A DNA stretch of 64,000 nucleotides from Burkholderia paludis (GTDB lineage: Bacteria; Pseudomonadota; Gammaproteobacteria; Burkholderiales; Burkholderiaceae). This document shows positions 50,831-59,418 of the stretch, one piece after another. Both the position numbers and the translations under genes were made by a program. The DNA is taken from NCBI RefSeq assembly GCF_000732615.1, contig NZ_JPGL01000028.1, positions 1-64,000 on the forward strand. The letters run 5' to 3'. Position 1 is the stretch's first letter; every line of letters begins with the position of its first letter. Under the pieces are notes generated by a model that saw nothing but the letters and a program-made list of their open reading frames with translations, did not search any database and had not been told where the DNA came from.

Positions 50831-52165
50831 TCAGCCGCCCGACTTCTCGAAGCGGCGCAGCAGTTCGTCGCCGCGCGAGGCCGCCGAATCGAGCGCGTCC
50901 TTCGGCGACTTCTTCTGCGCCCAGACTTGCTCGAATTCCTCGTCGACGATCGTGCGGATCTGCGGCATGTTGCCCAGGCGCAGCCCCTTCGTGTAAGGCA
51001 GCGGCGGCTTGTTCAGCATCTGCTTGATCGCGGTTTCCGCGCTCGGGTTCTTCGCATAGAAGCCCTGCTGGCGCGTGAGGTCGTACGCGGCGGTCGTCAC
51101 CGGCAGGTAGCCGGTGTCCTGGTGCCACTTCGCGGCGACGGCCGGCGAGGCCAGGTACGCGAGGAATTTCGCGACGCCCTTGTAGGTCGCCGGATCCTTG
51201 CCGGCCAGCACCCACAGGCTCGCGCCGCCGATGATCGCGTTCTGCGGCGCGCCCTTCACGTTCGCGTCGTACGGCAGCATGCCCGTGCCGAAGCTGAATT
51301 TCGCGAACTTCTGCAGGTTCGCGAGCGCGCCCGACGACGTCGTCATGATCCCGCAGTCGCCGCTGTAGAACTTCGCCGACGCTTCGTCCTTGCGGCCCGC
51401 GTACGTGAACGTGCCGTCCTTCGCCATCTGCTGCAGGAACGCGACGTGGGCGATCTGGTGCGGCTTGTTGAATTCGAGCACGGCGTCGGTGCCGTCAAAG
51501 CCGTTGTTGCGGCTCGCGAACGGCAGCGCTTGCCATGCGCTGTAATTCTCGAGCTGGATCCAGCCCTGCCAGCCGGTCGTGAAGCCGCACGCCATCCCCG
51601 ACTTGCGCAGCTTCTCGGCATCGGCCTGCACGTCGGCCCAGGTCTTCGGCGGCTGGTTCGGATCGAGGCCGGCCTTCTTGAACGCGTCCTTGTTGTAGTA
51701 CAGCACCGGCGTCGAGCTGTTGAACGGCATCGACACGAGGTGGCCCGTCTTCGCATCGCTGTAGTAGCTCGCGATGGTCGGCACGAACGCCTTCTCGTCG
51801 AGCGGCACGCCGGCCTGCTTGAACACGTCGTAGACGGGCACGACGGCCTTCTTCGCCTGCATCATCGTGGCCGTGCCGACTTCGTAGACCTGCAGGATCG
51901 CCGGCGCGTTACCGCTGCGATAGGCGGCGATGCCTGCCGCGAGGGCCTGGTCGTAGGTGCCCTTGTAGACCGGCACGATCTTGTAGTCGCTCTGCGACGC
52001 ATTGAACTGGTCGGCGATCGCATTGACCCGCTCGCCGAGCGCGGCCTCCATCGCATGCCAGAACTGGATTTCCGTCGCGGCGAACGCCACGTGCTGCGCG
52101 CCGAACAGCAGCGCGCCGCCGAGCGCGATCGAGCGAACCAGGGTCCCCGCAGGCTTCTTCTTCAT
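50831..52165 (-). CDS. ugpB: Glycerol-3-phosphate-binding periplasmic protein
   Basis: This 444-residue solute-binding protein has a basic-start signal peptide ([20 protein letters not shown], cleaving after AFA) and the family-1 binding fold ([40 protein letters not shown]). It captures sn-glycerol-3-phosphate or its diesters. It is the first gene of ugpBAEC-Q. The 90-bp upstream gap contains a partial Pho-box-like sequence. Confidence 0.94.
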   Translation of the reverse strand: MKKKPAGTLVRSIALGGALLFGAQHVAFAATEIQFWHAMEAALGERVNAIADQFNASQSDYKIVPVYKGTYDQALAAGIAAYRSGNAPAILQVYEVGTATMMQAKKAVVPVYDVFKQAGVPLDEKAFVPTIASYYSDAKTGHLVSMPFNSSTPVLYYNKDAFKKAGLDPNQPPKTWADVQADAEKLRKSGMACGFTTGWQGWIQLENYSAWQALPFASRNNGFDGTDAVLEFNKPHQIAHVAFLQQMAKDGTFTYAGRKDEASAKFYSGDCGIMTTSSGALANLQKFAKFSFGTGMLPYDANVKGAPQNAIIGGASLWVLAGKDPATYKGVAKFLAYLASPAVAAKWHQDTGYLPVTTAAYDLTRQQGFYAKNPSAETAIKQMLNKPPLPYTKGLRLGNMPQIRTIVDEEFEQVWAQKKSPKDALDSAASRGDELLRRFEKSGG

Positions 52166-52238
52166 CGACCTCTCTCCTATGAAAACGTTACCAACCGCGT
52201 CTGCAACATTCCTGTCGCCATTGAACCGGCGAAGTCTA

Positions 52239-52256
52239 GTGATCGTTTGTGACAGT
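52239..52256 (-). promoter_or_regulatory. Weak Pho-box-like sequence upstream of ugpB
   Basis: The minus strand reads CTGTCACAAACGATCACT. The first half matches the PhoB half-site CTGTCAT at six of seven positions; the second is poor. PhoB control of ugp is known in E. coli. The match alone is weak. Confidence 0.25.
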
Positions 52257-53464
52257 CAGTTGTCGCTGATGACGAACAGGCGCTGATATTCCTTCAGCGC
52301 GAAGCGGTCGGTCATGCCGGCGATGTAGTGCGCGACGAGGCGCGGCTGCTGCGCGGCGTCGTCGGACTGGTAGGGCGGCGGCAGCAGGCGCGGATCGTCG
52401 ATGAACGCGTCGAACAGCCCGGTGACGACGCGCTGCGCCTTGCTCGCCATGCGCATCACCTTGTAGTGGCGATAGAGGTTCTTGAAGAGGAAACGCTTGA
52501 GGGCGGCCGCCTGCGCGGCGACCGTTTCGCTGTGCGACACGAGCGGCGGCGCGGCGCGCACGTCGTCGAGCGACGCGGGCGCGACGCGCGCGAGGTTGCG
52601 CGTCGTCTCGTCGATCAGGTCGACGATCAGCGTGTTGATGATGCGCCGCACCGTCTCGTGCACGAGACGGCGTCCTTCGAGGTGCGGGAATTCGGCGAGC
52701 GCCGCCTCGTAGTGGCGCTGCCACAGCTCGACTTCCGCGAGCTGCGCGATCGTGATCAGGCCCGAGCGCAGGCCGTCGTCGACATCGTGGTTGTTGTAGG
52801 CGATTTCGTCGGCGATGTTCGCGAGCTGCGCCTCGAGCGACGGCTGGCGCCCCTGCAGGAAACGCTCGCCGAGCGGGCCGAGCTTGCGCGCATTCTCGCG
52901 TGAACAGTGTTTCAGGATACCTTCGCGCGTCTCGAAGCACAGGTTCAGCCCGTTGAACGCGCCGTAATGCTCCTCGAGCTCGTCGACGACCGCGAGGCTC
53001 TGCAGGTTGTGCTCGAAACCGCCGTGCTCGCGCATGCATGCATTCAGCGCGTCCTGCCCGGCATGGCCGAACGGCGTATGGCCGAGATCGTGCGCGAGCG
53101 AGATCGCCTCGACGAGATCCTCGTTCAGGCGCAGGTTGCGCGCGACCGAGCGAGCGATCTGCGCGACTTCGAGACTGTGCGTGAGACGCGTGCGGAACAG
53201 GTCGCCTTCGTGATTGACGAAAACCTGCGTCTTGTATTCGAGCCGGCGAAACGCGGTCGAATGGACGATGCGGTCGCGGTCGCGCTGGAATTCGGTGCGC
53301 GCCGCCGGCGGCGTTTCCGGATGGCGGCGGCCACGCGACTGCAATGCGTGCGCGGCATACGGAGCGAGATGAGCTTCCAGCGCCGCCAGCGTCGGCGGCT
53401 CGGCCACCGGCGCGGCGGATGCGAGGATGGCTTCGGGCAGTGTACTGCTGGATGTCTCGCTCAC
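52256..53464 (-). CDS. dgt: Deoxyguanosinetriphosphate triphosphohydrolase-like protein
   Basis: This 402-residue HD-domain enzyme releases triphosphate from dNTPs. The metal site is seen in [17 protein letters not shown] (H) and [17 protein letters not shown] (HD plus H). The N-terminal ~50 residues are variable. The start is GTG at 53464. It belongs to the shorter type-2 Dgt group rather than the E. coli type. It is 41 bp after aroB, keeping the aroKB-dgt order common in beta-proteobacteria. Confidence 0.92.
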   Translation of the reverse strand: MSETSSSTLPEAILASAAPVAEPPTLAALEAHLAPYAAHALQSRGRRHPETPPAARTEFQRDRDRIVHSTAFRRLEYKTQVFVNHEGDLFRTRLTHSLEVAQIARSVARNLRLNEDLVEAISLAHDLGHTPFGHAGQDALNACMREHGGFEHNLQSLAVVDELEEHYGAFNGLNLCFETREGILKHCSRENARKLGPLGERFLQGRQPSLEAQLANIADEIAYNNHDVDDGLRSGLITIAQLAEVELWQRHYEAALAEFPHLEGRRLVHETVRRIINTLIVDLIDETTRNLARVAPASLDDVRAAPPLVSHSETVAAQAAALKRFLFKNLYRHYKVMRMASKAQRVVTGLFDAFIDDPRLLPPPYQSDDAAQQPRLVAHYIAGMTDRFALKEYQRLFVISDN

Positions 53465-53505
53465 GTCTCCTCCAGGTTGGGGGCGCCGGGGCGTCCGGGC
53501 CGCCG

Positions 53506-54585
53506 TTAGCGGGTTGTCTGCGCCAGTGTAGCGAACACGGCCTCGTCCGGCGCCTGTGTGATCAACGTATCGCCGAATCGCTTCAACAGGATGAACTTGA
53601 TCGCGCCTGCCTCGGCCTTCTTGTCGACCCGCATCAGGTCCATGTAGCGGTCATCGCCGAGCGTGGGCCCGCGGGTCGGCAGGTGCGCGGCCGCGATCAC
53701 CGCGTCGAGGCGCTGCCGCGACGCTTCGTCGAGCAGGCCGAGCCGCACCGACAGATCGCCCGCCATCACCATCCCGCAGCCGACCGCCTCGCCGTGCAGC
53801 CACTCGCCGTAGCCGAGCCCGGCCTCGATCGCATGGCCGAACGTGTGGCCGAAATTCAGGATGGCGCGCAGGCCGCCTTCGCGCTCGTCGGCGGCAACCA
53901 CGCTCGCCTTGATCTCGCACGAGCGCTTCACGGCGTGCGCGAGCGCGGCCGGTTCGCGACGGTTCAGCGCATCGACGTTCGCCTCGATCCAGTCGAAGAA
54001 TGCCGCATCGGCGATCGCACCGGTCTTGATGACCTCGGCGACGCCTGCGGCCAGCTCGCGGTCGGGCAGCGTCGTCAGCGCGCCGATGTCCGCGATCACG
54101 GCCTGCGGCTGGTAGAACGCGCCGATCATGTTCTTGCCGAACGGGTGGTTGATGCCCGTCTTGCCGCCGACCGACGAATCGACCTGCGACAGCAGCGTCG
54201 TCGGCACCTGGATGAACGGCACGCCGCGCATGTAGCACGCGGCGGCAAAGCCCGTCATGTCGCCGATCACGCCGCCGCCGAGTGCGACGAGCGTGGTCTT
54301 GCGGTCGGCGCGCCCGGTCAGCAGCCCGTCGAAGATCAGATTCAGCGTTTCCCAGTTCTTGTACGCTTCGCCGTCCGGCAGCACGACCGTCGACACGTGC
54401 TTGCCGAGCGGCGCGAGCGCCGCGCGCAGCGTGTCGCCGTACAGCGGATCGACCGTCGTGTTCGTGACGATCGTGACGGACGAACCCTTGATGTGCGGCG
54501 CGAACAGCTCGGCGCGGCCGATCAGGCCGGCGCCAATGTGAATCGGGTAGGCGCGGTCGCCCAGGTCGACGTTGACAGTAATCAT
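53506..54585 (-). CDS. aroB: 3-dehydroquinate synthase
   Basis: This 359-residue NAD- and zinc-dependent enzyme converts DAHP to 3-dehydroquinate, the second shikimate-pathway step. Signatures are [40 protein letters not shown] and the zinc-binding region [11 protein letters not shown] with [10 protein letters not shown]. The start at 54585 overlaps the aroK stop as ATGA. Confidence 0.96.
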   Translation of the reverse strand: MITVNVDLGDRAYPIHIGAGLIGRAELFAPHIKGSSVTIVTNTTVDPLYGDTLRAALAPLGKHVSTVVLPDGEAYKNWETLNLIFDGLLTGRADRKTTLVALGGGVIGDMTGFAAACYMRGVPFIQVPTTLLSQVDSSVGGKTGINHPFGKNMIGAFYQPQAVIADIGALTTLPDRELAAGVAEVIKTGAIADAAFFDWIEANVDALNRREPAALAHAVKRSCEIKASVVAADEREGGLRAILNFGHTFGHAIEAGLGYGEWLHGEAVGCGMVMAGDLSVRLGLLDEASRQRLDAVIAAAHLPTRGPTLGDDRYMDLMRVDKKAEAGAIKFILLKRFGDTLITQAPDEAVFATLAQTTR

Positions 54586-55136
54586 GCTTGTAGCGGCTTG
54601 GCAATGACGCCCGCCAGTTCGAGTTGCATCAGCACCATGTTGACGAGACCGTTGACCGACGGACGGCCGGTCTCGATGACGAAATCCGCGCATTCGCGGT
54701 ACAGCGGGTCGCGCACTTCATACAGCGCCTCGAGACGCCCCTTCGGGTCGTCGGTCTGCAGCAGCGGGCGGTTCTTGTCCTTGCGGGTGCGTAACCAGAG
54801 ATCGTGTGGATTGGCGCGCAGATAAACGACGATGCCGTGATTTTTCAGGAAATCGCGATTTTCCGGGCGCAGCACCGCTCCGCCGCCCGTCGCGAGCACG
54901 ATGTTCTCGCGCTGCGTGAGTTCGGCGATCACCTGCGTTTCGCGATCGCGAAACCCGCCCTCGCCCTCCATCTCGAAGATCACCGGGATGCGCGCGCCCG
55001 TGCGGGCCTCGATTTCGTGGTCGGAGTCGAAGAACGTCCTGTCGAGACGACGCGCGACCGCGCGGCCCACGGTGGTCTTACCCGCTCCCATAAGGCCGAC
55101 GAAAAATACGTTTGCATGTGGGTCCCGCGCTTGCAA
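54582..55136 (-). CDS. aroK: Shikimate kinase
   Basis: This ~184-residue kinase phosphorylates shikimate at the 3-hydroxyl. Walker A is GLMGAGKTT, shikimate binding uses [12 protein letters not shown] and [15 protein letters not shown], and the lid is in [10 protein letters not shown]. No ATG precedes the domain. I chose the TTG at 55136 because AGAGGA lies five bases upstream; another in-frame TTG at 55154 has no ribosome-binding site. It is 40 bp after pilQ and coupled to aroB. Confidence 0.95.
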   Translation of the reverse strand: MQARDPHANVFFVGLMGAGKTTVGRAVARRLDRTFFDSDHEIEARTGARIPVIFEMEGEGGFRDRETQVIAELTQRENIVLATGGGAVLRPENRDFLKNHGIVVYLRANPHDLWLRTRKDKNRPLLQTDDPKGRLEALYEVRDPLYRECADFVIETGRPSVNGLVNMVLMQLELAGVIAKPLQA

Positions 55137-55176
55137 CGGCTTCCTCTGCTTCAATCTTGCTGGTGTGTGGCGCAGC

Positions 55177-56808
55177 TTACTGGCAAAGCGGCTGCCTTGT
55201 CGAGCCTGCGCCGGCGGCTTCCGGCCCCGTTATTTCGGTATTCACGTCGCCCGCGCTGCCCGCATCGCAGCGCGCATCGACAATGGTCGGCGTAATGAAG
55301 ACGACCAGTTCGTTGCGCTGGTCGCGCTGCGCGCGGTGCCGGAAAAGCGCGCCCAGAAACGGTATTTTGCCCAAGAGCGGCACGCGCGTCACATCGTTCC
55401 GGGTCAGTTGTTCATAGATCCCGCCGATCGCGACCGTCCCGCCGTTCTCGACCTCGACGCGCGTCTGCACGTGCTTCGTATGAATCGCCGGGCCGGCCGC
55501 CGTCGGTTCGCCGACGCTGTCCTTGGTCACGTCCAGGTCGAGCACGACGCGCCCGTCGGGCGTAATTTGCGGCTCGACCTCGAGCTTGAGCGTCGCGCGG
55601 CGGAACTGCACGCCGCTCACGCCGTTGCCGACCTTGGCCTGGTACGGCAACTCGGAGCCCTGCTCGACGATCGCCTTGATGCGGTCGGCCGTGACCACGC
55701 GCGGACGCGAAACGATCTGGCCCCGCCCCTGCGCCTCGAGCGCGCTCAGTTCGACGTCGAGTACGCGGCTGAGCGGGGCGGCGAACAGTGTGAAGCCGGC
55801 GGTCGCCGCCTCGAAACCGCCGAGCGGCCGCGCAGCAAGGTCGAGCGCGTTGCGCGGGCCGGTCGCGGGCGTGGCACCGTCGCCCGCCGACGGCTGCCCC
55901 TGCGCACGCAGCGCGACGCGCGCACCTAGGTTGCGCGAGAAACCCTGTTCGCCCTCCACGATGCGGGCCTCGATCCGGACTTGCCGCGACGGCCGGTCGA
56001 TCGCGTCGATCAGGCTCGCGATCTGGACGAGACGCGGCGCGAGATCGGTAACGAACAGCAGGTTCATGCGCGGATCGGCCGCCGCCGCGCCCCGCTTGGA
56101 CAGCAGACGCTGGCCGGTCGCGCCCGCCAGCAGCCGCTGCACGTCCTGCGCGCGCGGATAGTGCAGCGCGAACGTGCGGCTCGCGAGCGGCTCCAGGTCG
56201 GCGGCCCGCGCATGCATGTCGAAGCGCTCGCGTTCGCGTGCGGCCAGCTCGGCCGCCGGTGTGATCCAGATCACGTTGCCGCGTCGGGACATCGCAAGCC
56301 CGTGCGTATCGAGCAGCGTGTCGAAGGCATCGCGCCAGCGGACATTGTTCAGACGCAACGTGACGGTGCCGCGCACCTGCTCGCCGACGACGATGCTGAG
56401 CCCCGTGAACCGTGCGAACGCGTCGAACGCGGCCGCGAGCCCGGCTCCCTGCAAATGCAGCGAGATGCGCCGCTCGTCGTCGGCATCGCCCGGTTGCCGT
56501 GCCGCGGGATCGCTCATCCGCGCCGGGGGCGCCAGCGGGATCGGCGGCCCCTCCAGCCCTGACGCCGGGGTGGCAGCTTCCGCCTGCCGAGCCGCACGCC
56601 CCGCCTGGTCGAACGGCAGCGGGCCAGCCTCAGCCGGCGCCATGCCGTCCGCGCCGTCCACCATGCGTTGCGGCAACGGCAGGCCCGGCACCGGCGTCTC
56701 CATCGACGCGACGGGCCAGTCTGCCGGCAACGGCGGCAACGCGGCGCTCGCACCGGCCGCCGTCAATCCTGCCCAGACGACAAGCGCCCGACCCCGATGC
56801 CTGATCAT
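55177..56808 (-). CDS. pilQ: Type IV pilus secretin PilQ (short form)
   Basis: This 543-residue protein forms the outer-membrane pore for type IV pili or DNA uptake. A signal peptide ([16 protein letters not shown]) is followed by a Pro/Ala linker, an STN/N0-type domain ([20 protein letters not shown]), an N1 domain ([18 protein letters not shown]) and the secretin domain ([34 protein letters not shown]). It lacks room for the peptidoglycan-binding AMIN repeats of the ~700-residue Pseudomonas PilQ. The start overlaps the preceding gene as ATGA. Confidence 0.92.
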   Translation of the reverse strand: MIRHRGRALVVWAGLTAAGASAALPPLPADWPVASMETPVPGLPLPQRMVDGADGMAPAEAGPLPFDQAGRAARQAEAATPASGLEGPPIPLAPPARMSDPAARQPGDADDERRISLHLQGAGLAAAFDAFARFTGLSIVVGEQVRGTVTLRLNNVRWRDAFDTLLDTHGLAMSRRGNVIWITPAAELAARERERFDMHARAADLEPLASRTFALHYPRAQDVQRLLAGATGQRLLSKRGAAAADPRMNLLFVTDLAPRLVQIASLIDAIDRPSRQVRIEARIVEGEQGFSRNLGARVALRAQGQPSAGDGATPATGPRNALDLAARPLGGFEAATAGFTLFAAPLSRVLDVELSALEAQGRGQIVSRPRVVTADRIKAIVEQGSELPYQAKVGNGVSGVQFRRATLKLEVEPQITPDGRVVLDLDVTKDSVGEPTAAGPAIHTKHVQTRVEVENGGTVAIGGIYEQLTRNDVTRVPLLGKIPFLGALFRHRAQRDQRNELVVFITPTIVDARCDAGSAGDVNTEITGPEAAGAGSTRQPLCQ

Positions 56809-57674
56809 GGCCGTCCTCCTTCGCCCAGGACGATCCGGTAGGCGCCGTCGGCCATCGCCAGCGTCACGGCTGCGGAATCGACCCGCATCACGCGCGCGAT
56901 CCCGAGCGCTTCGCCGGGCACCACGGCCACATACGTGCCAGCGCCGTCGTCGAACAGTGCGAGACCGGCACGCGCGTCGCGAATCGTGCCGGCCAGGCGG
57001 GTAGCCGCCCCCGCGTCTCCGGACGCCACGGCCCAGCCGAACGGATCGGCATCGGGCGCGGCAGCCAGAACCTGCGCCTCGCCACCCATGAACGTTGCCG
57101 CTTGCAACCCGGGAAACACGTCGACGGATATTTCCACGCGCGCGGACTGCGTGCCGCGTTCGACGCGCAACGCAGACGGCACCGCCAATACCGGAAAGCG
57201 CGCCAGCCCGCCGACCACGCTCAGCAACGCGCGAAAGCCGCCATCCGCGACGATGCGCACCGTGCGCCGGCGGCTGTCCGGTGCAGCACCGTCGGCGCGT
57301 TGCGGTTCGAGCGATACGCCGTGCAGCCCGCCCGAAGCAGCGAGGTCGGCCAGTTCCAGCATCAGTTCGGCCCACTCCGGCACCCGCGGCAAACTGTCGT
57401 CCCGCGATGGCTCCGGATGCAGGTCGCGCCGCCGCGCCGCGGCTTCGATTACCCGCTGCGCGTCGGCGGCACGGGCCTGCGCCGCCGCCAACAGTGCGCG
57501 ACCATGCGCGAGCCCGCTCCAGTCGGCGGCATTCGCCAGATGAATGCCGCCCGCCAGCACGGCCGAGAATGCGGCCACACAGCCTGCGATGTGCGCCGCC
57601 TGCGGCGACATTCGCCGCAAGCCGCCCCACCATGCGGCGCCGTGCGGCGTGGCCCGATCCATGAGCGCCGTCAT
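56805..57674 (-). CDS. PilO-like protein with a PilP-like C-terminal domain (apparent fusion)
   Basis: This 289-residue alignment-complex protein has an N-terminal membrane helix (AAHIAGCVAAFSAVLAGGIH), a coiled region, and a PilO-type periplasmic domain (VRIVADGGFRALLSVVGGLA). From about residue 200 it reads ATRLAGTIRDARAGLALFDD and TYVAVVPGEALGIARVMRVD, the pattern of the PilP beta-domain that binds PilQ. No separate pilP gene exists between pilN and pilQ. It has no lipobox, unlike PilP. Both ends overlap neighbours by ATGA. Confidence 0.75.
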   Translation of the reverse strand: MTALMDRATPHGAAWWGGLRRMSPQAAHIAGCVAAFSAVLAGGIHLANAADWSGLAHGRALLAAAQARAADAQRVIEAAARRRDLHPEPSRDDSLPRVPEWAELMLELADLAASGGLHGVSLEPQRADGAAPDSRRRTVRIVADGGFRALLSVVGGLARFPVLAVPSALRVERGTQSARVEISVDVFPGLQAATFMGGEAQVLAAAPDADPFGWAVASGDAGAATRLAGTIRDARAGLALFDDGAGTYVAVVPGEALGIARVMRVDSAAVTLAMADGAYRIVLGEGGRP

Positions 57675-58279
57675 GCGCCGCCTCCCGATACAGCCCGCGA
57701 CTGCGTTGCGTCCTGCCAATGCAGATGGACCGAAAACTTGAACGGCATCCCGTCCGTGCTCGCCCCGGCACCCGACGCAGGCTTCAACGCATCGATATCG
57801 ATCCGCCAGTCGTGCTGCTCACGTGCGATCCCCGCGAGCCATCTCGCGGCCGCACGGTAACTCGCGGCACGGATATCGAGCACCGCACCGGCCGACGTCG
57901 TACGCAGCGCGTCGAGCCGGACGGTGCCGTCGCGCACCCGGGCCAGTGCCGCCAGCAAACCGGCAGCGCGCCGGTAAGGCAGGGCAAGCGCGGCTGCCTG
58001 CGCATCGCGCTGGGCCGCGACGGCCACCGCTTCGACGGCGCGCGTCGCGGCGCCCACCTGCGGATGCAACTGCCGCAGCCGCGCCTCCACGCCCGCACGC
58101 TCGGCATCCACACGCCACCTCGACCACGTGGCCGCGCCCGTCCACAGGCCGACGCCCAGCGCGCCGAGCAGAATCGCCCCGCCGCATTGCGCAGCCCGAC
58201 GACGTCGGGATGCCTGCGCCAGCCGCTCGCGGTACGGCAGCAGGTTGAAACCGCCCGCCCCCACACGATCCGCCGTCAT
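57671..58279 (-). CDS. pilN: PilN, type IV pilus inner-membrane assembly protein
   Basis: This 202-residue protein has the PilN signature at its cytoplasmic N-terminus (GGFNLLPYRERLAQ), which docks to PilM, one membrane helix (CGGAILLGALGVGLWTGAA) and a periplasmic coiled-coil/ferredoxin-like domain. The start overlaps the pilM stop as ATGA, and the stop overlaps the next gene. Sequence is diverged but order and motif are clear. Confidence 0.85.
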   Translation of the reverse strand: MTADRVGAGGFNLLPYRERLAQASRRRRAAQCGGAILLGALGVGLWTGAATWSRWRVDAERAGVEARLRQLHPQVGAATRAVEAVAVAAQRDAQAAALALPYRRAAGLLAALARVRDGTVRLDALRTTSAGAVLDIRAASYRAAARWLAGIAREQHDWRIDIDALKPASGAGASTDGMPFKFSVHLHWQDATQSRAVSGGGA

Positions 58280-59199
58280 TCCCACACCCCGCGCAACGCC
58301 AGCCCGAAGGCAACGGCGAATGCAGGGCCGCCCGGCACCCCGACCGGCGAACACGGCGGCCCGTCCCGCCCTGCGCATTCGAAGGGCACCGCGATCGTGC
58401 CGAGCACGTCGCCGATCTCGGCGACGGACGTACCCAGGCGGGCAATGCACCGCTCGTCCCCCGCCACGAGTACGCAACGCACGGCCCCCAGCGCTCTCTG
58501 GCGCAATGCGTCGGAGAACGCCCCCGGAACGGTACCGGACAGCGTCAGCACCGGCACGGCCAACGGGCCGTCGATGCGCCATCCATGTACCCCCGAGTCA
58601 TGGAACCAGAGCGCCGCGCAGGCGCCCTGCGCGGCGGGCTCGAAGTGCGCGGCATAGCGCAATGCACGCAGCGCGGCGGCCGACTCGCCGTCGACCACCG
58701 TCAGGTCGACACCGGCCTGGGCGGCCACGTCGATCCGCCGTTCGAGCAGCGCCAGCGGTGCCACGGCAATCTCGATCTCGCCGGACCGTGTGGCGCCGTC
58801 GTGCCGCCAGTCGAACGCCAGGCTGTCCGGCGCCAGCCCCGAGATCCGCTCGGCCGCCTGCCGTGCCGCGTCCTGGACGTCGTCTCGCCCGGCCAGATCG
58901 AGCGTCGCGGTGCGCATCTCGTCGTCGTGCAACGCCATCACGCCGCGTGCGTCGCACCGTACGTCGGCCGCCGACAGCCGCGACACCGCTGCCGACAGCG
59001 CACGCGCGACCGCCGCCCAGCGCGCGTCTTCCGGCCCGCCCGCCAACCCGACCGGCTCCCGGTCGAGCCCCTCGATGCACACATCCGCGCCCCGGCCGCG
59101 CCGGCCCAGCACGACCACCCTCACCTCGTCCGCGCCGACGTCGATACCCGTCGACCGGTGCCTGCCCCGCGCAAACCGTGCCACCCATCGTCCCGCCAT
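58276..59199 (-). CDS. pilM: PilM, actin-like pilus assembly ATPase
   Basis: This 307-residue cytoplasmic protein has an actin-like fold start (RHRSTGIDVGADEVRVVVLG) and the PilM middle motif (LAPDSLAFDWRHDGATRSGE; VDLTVVDGESAAALRALRYA). It recruits PilN. It is the first gene of pilMNOPQ and divergent from the PBP1A gene, as in Pseudomonas and Neisseria. It is more diverged than standard PilM. The ATG at 59199 is preferred; a longer in-frame start at 59295 would enter the intergenic region. Confidence 0.83.
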   Translation of the reverse strand: MAGRWVARFARGRHRSTGIDVGADEVRVVVLGRRGRGADVCIEGLDREPVGLAGGPEDARWAAVARALSAAVSRLSAADVRCDARGVMALHDDEMRTATLDLAGRDDVQDAARQAAERISGLAPDSLAFDWRHDGATRSGEIEIAVAPLALLERRIDVAAQAGVDLTVVDGESAAALRALRYAAHFEPAAQGACAALWFHDSGVHGWRIDGPLAVPVLTLSGTVPGAFSDALRQRALGAVRCVLVAGDERCIARLGTSVAEIGDVLGTIAVPFECAGRDGPPCSPVGVPGGPAFAVAFGLALRGVWE

Positions 59200-59418
59200 G
59201 CCGCCTCCCGAGATCGTCGCGGCCCATGCCGCGTGTCCGAGACCTGATTCTGCAAAGCGGTGGGCGCGGCCGACAGTCGGCCGAACGGCCAGCATCCGCT
59301 CGCGGCGAACCCGCGAGGGCTATGCTGGAAGCACGCCGGCCCGCCGCTTTGCGACAGGCGCGCCCCGTGTCAGGAGCGGCCTTACCGGGCAGCTATAATC
59401 GCGGGACTGTTTTCCGGT

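Noticed and set aside
56809..57771. A longer pilQ start giving an 864-residue protein
   Set aside because: The added residues are the off-frame shadow of the PilO-like gene. The ATG at 56808 is followed by a proper signal peptide.
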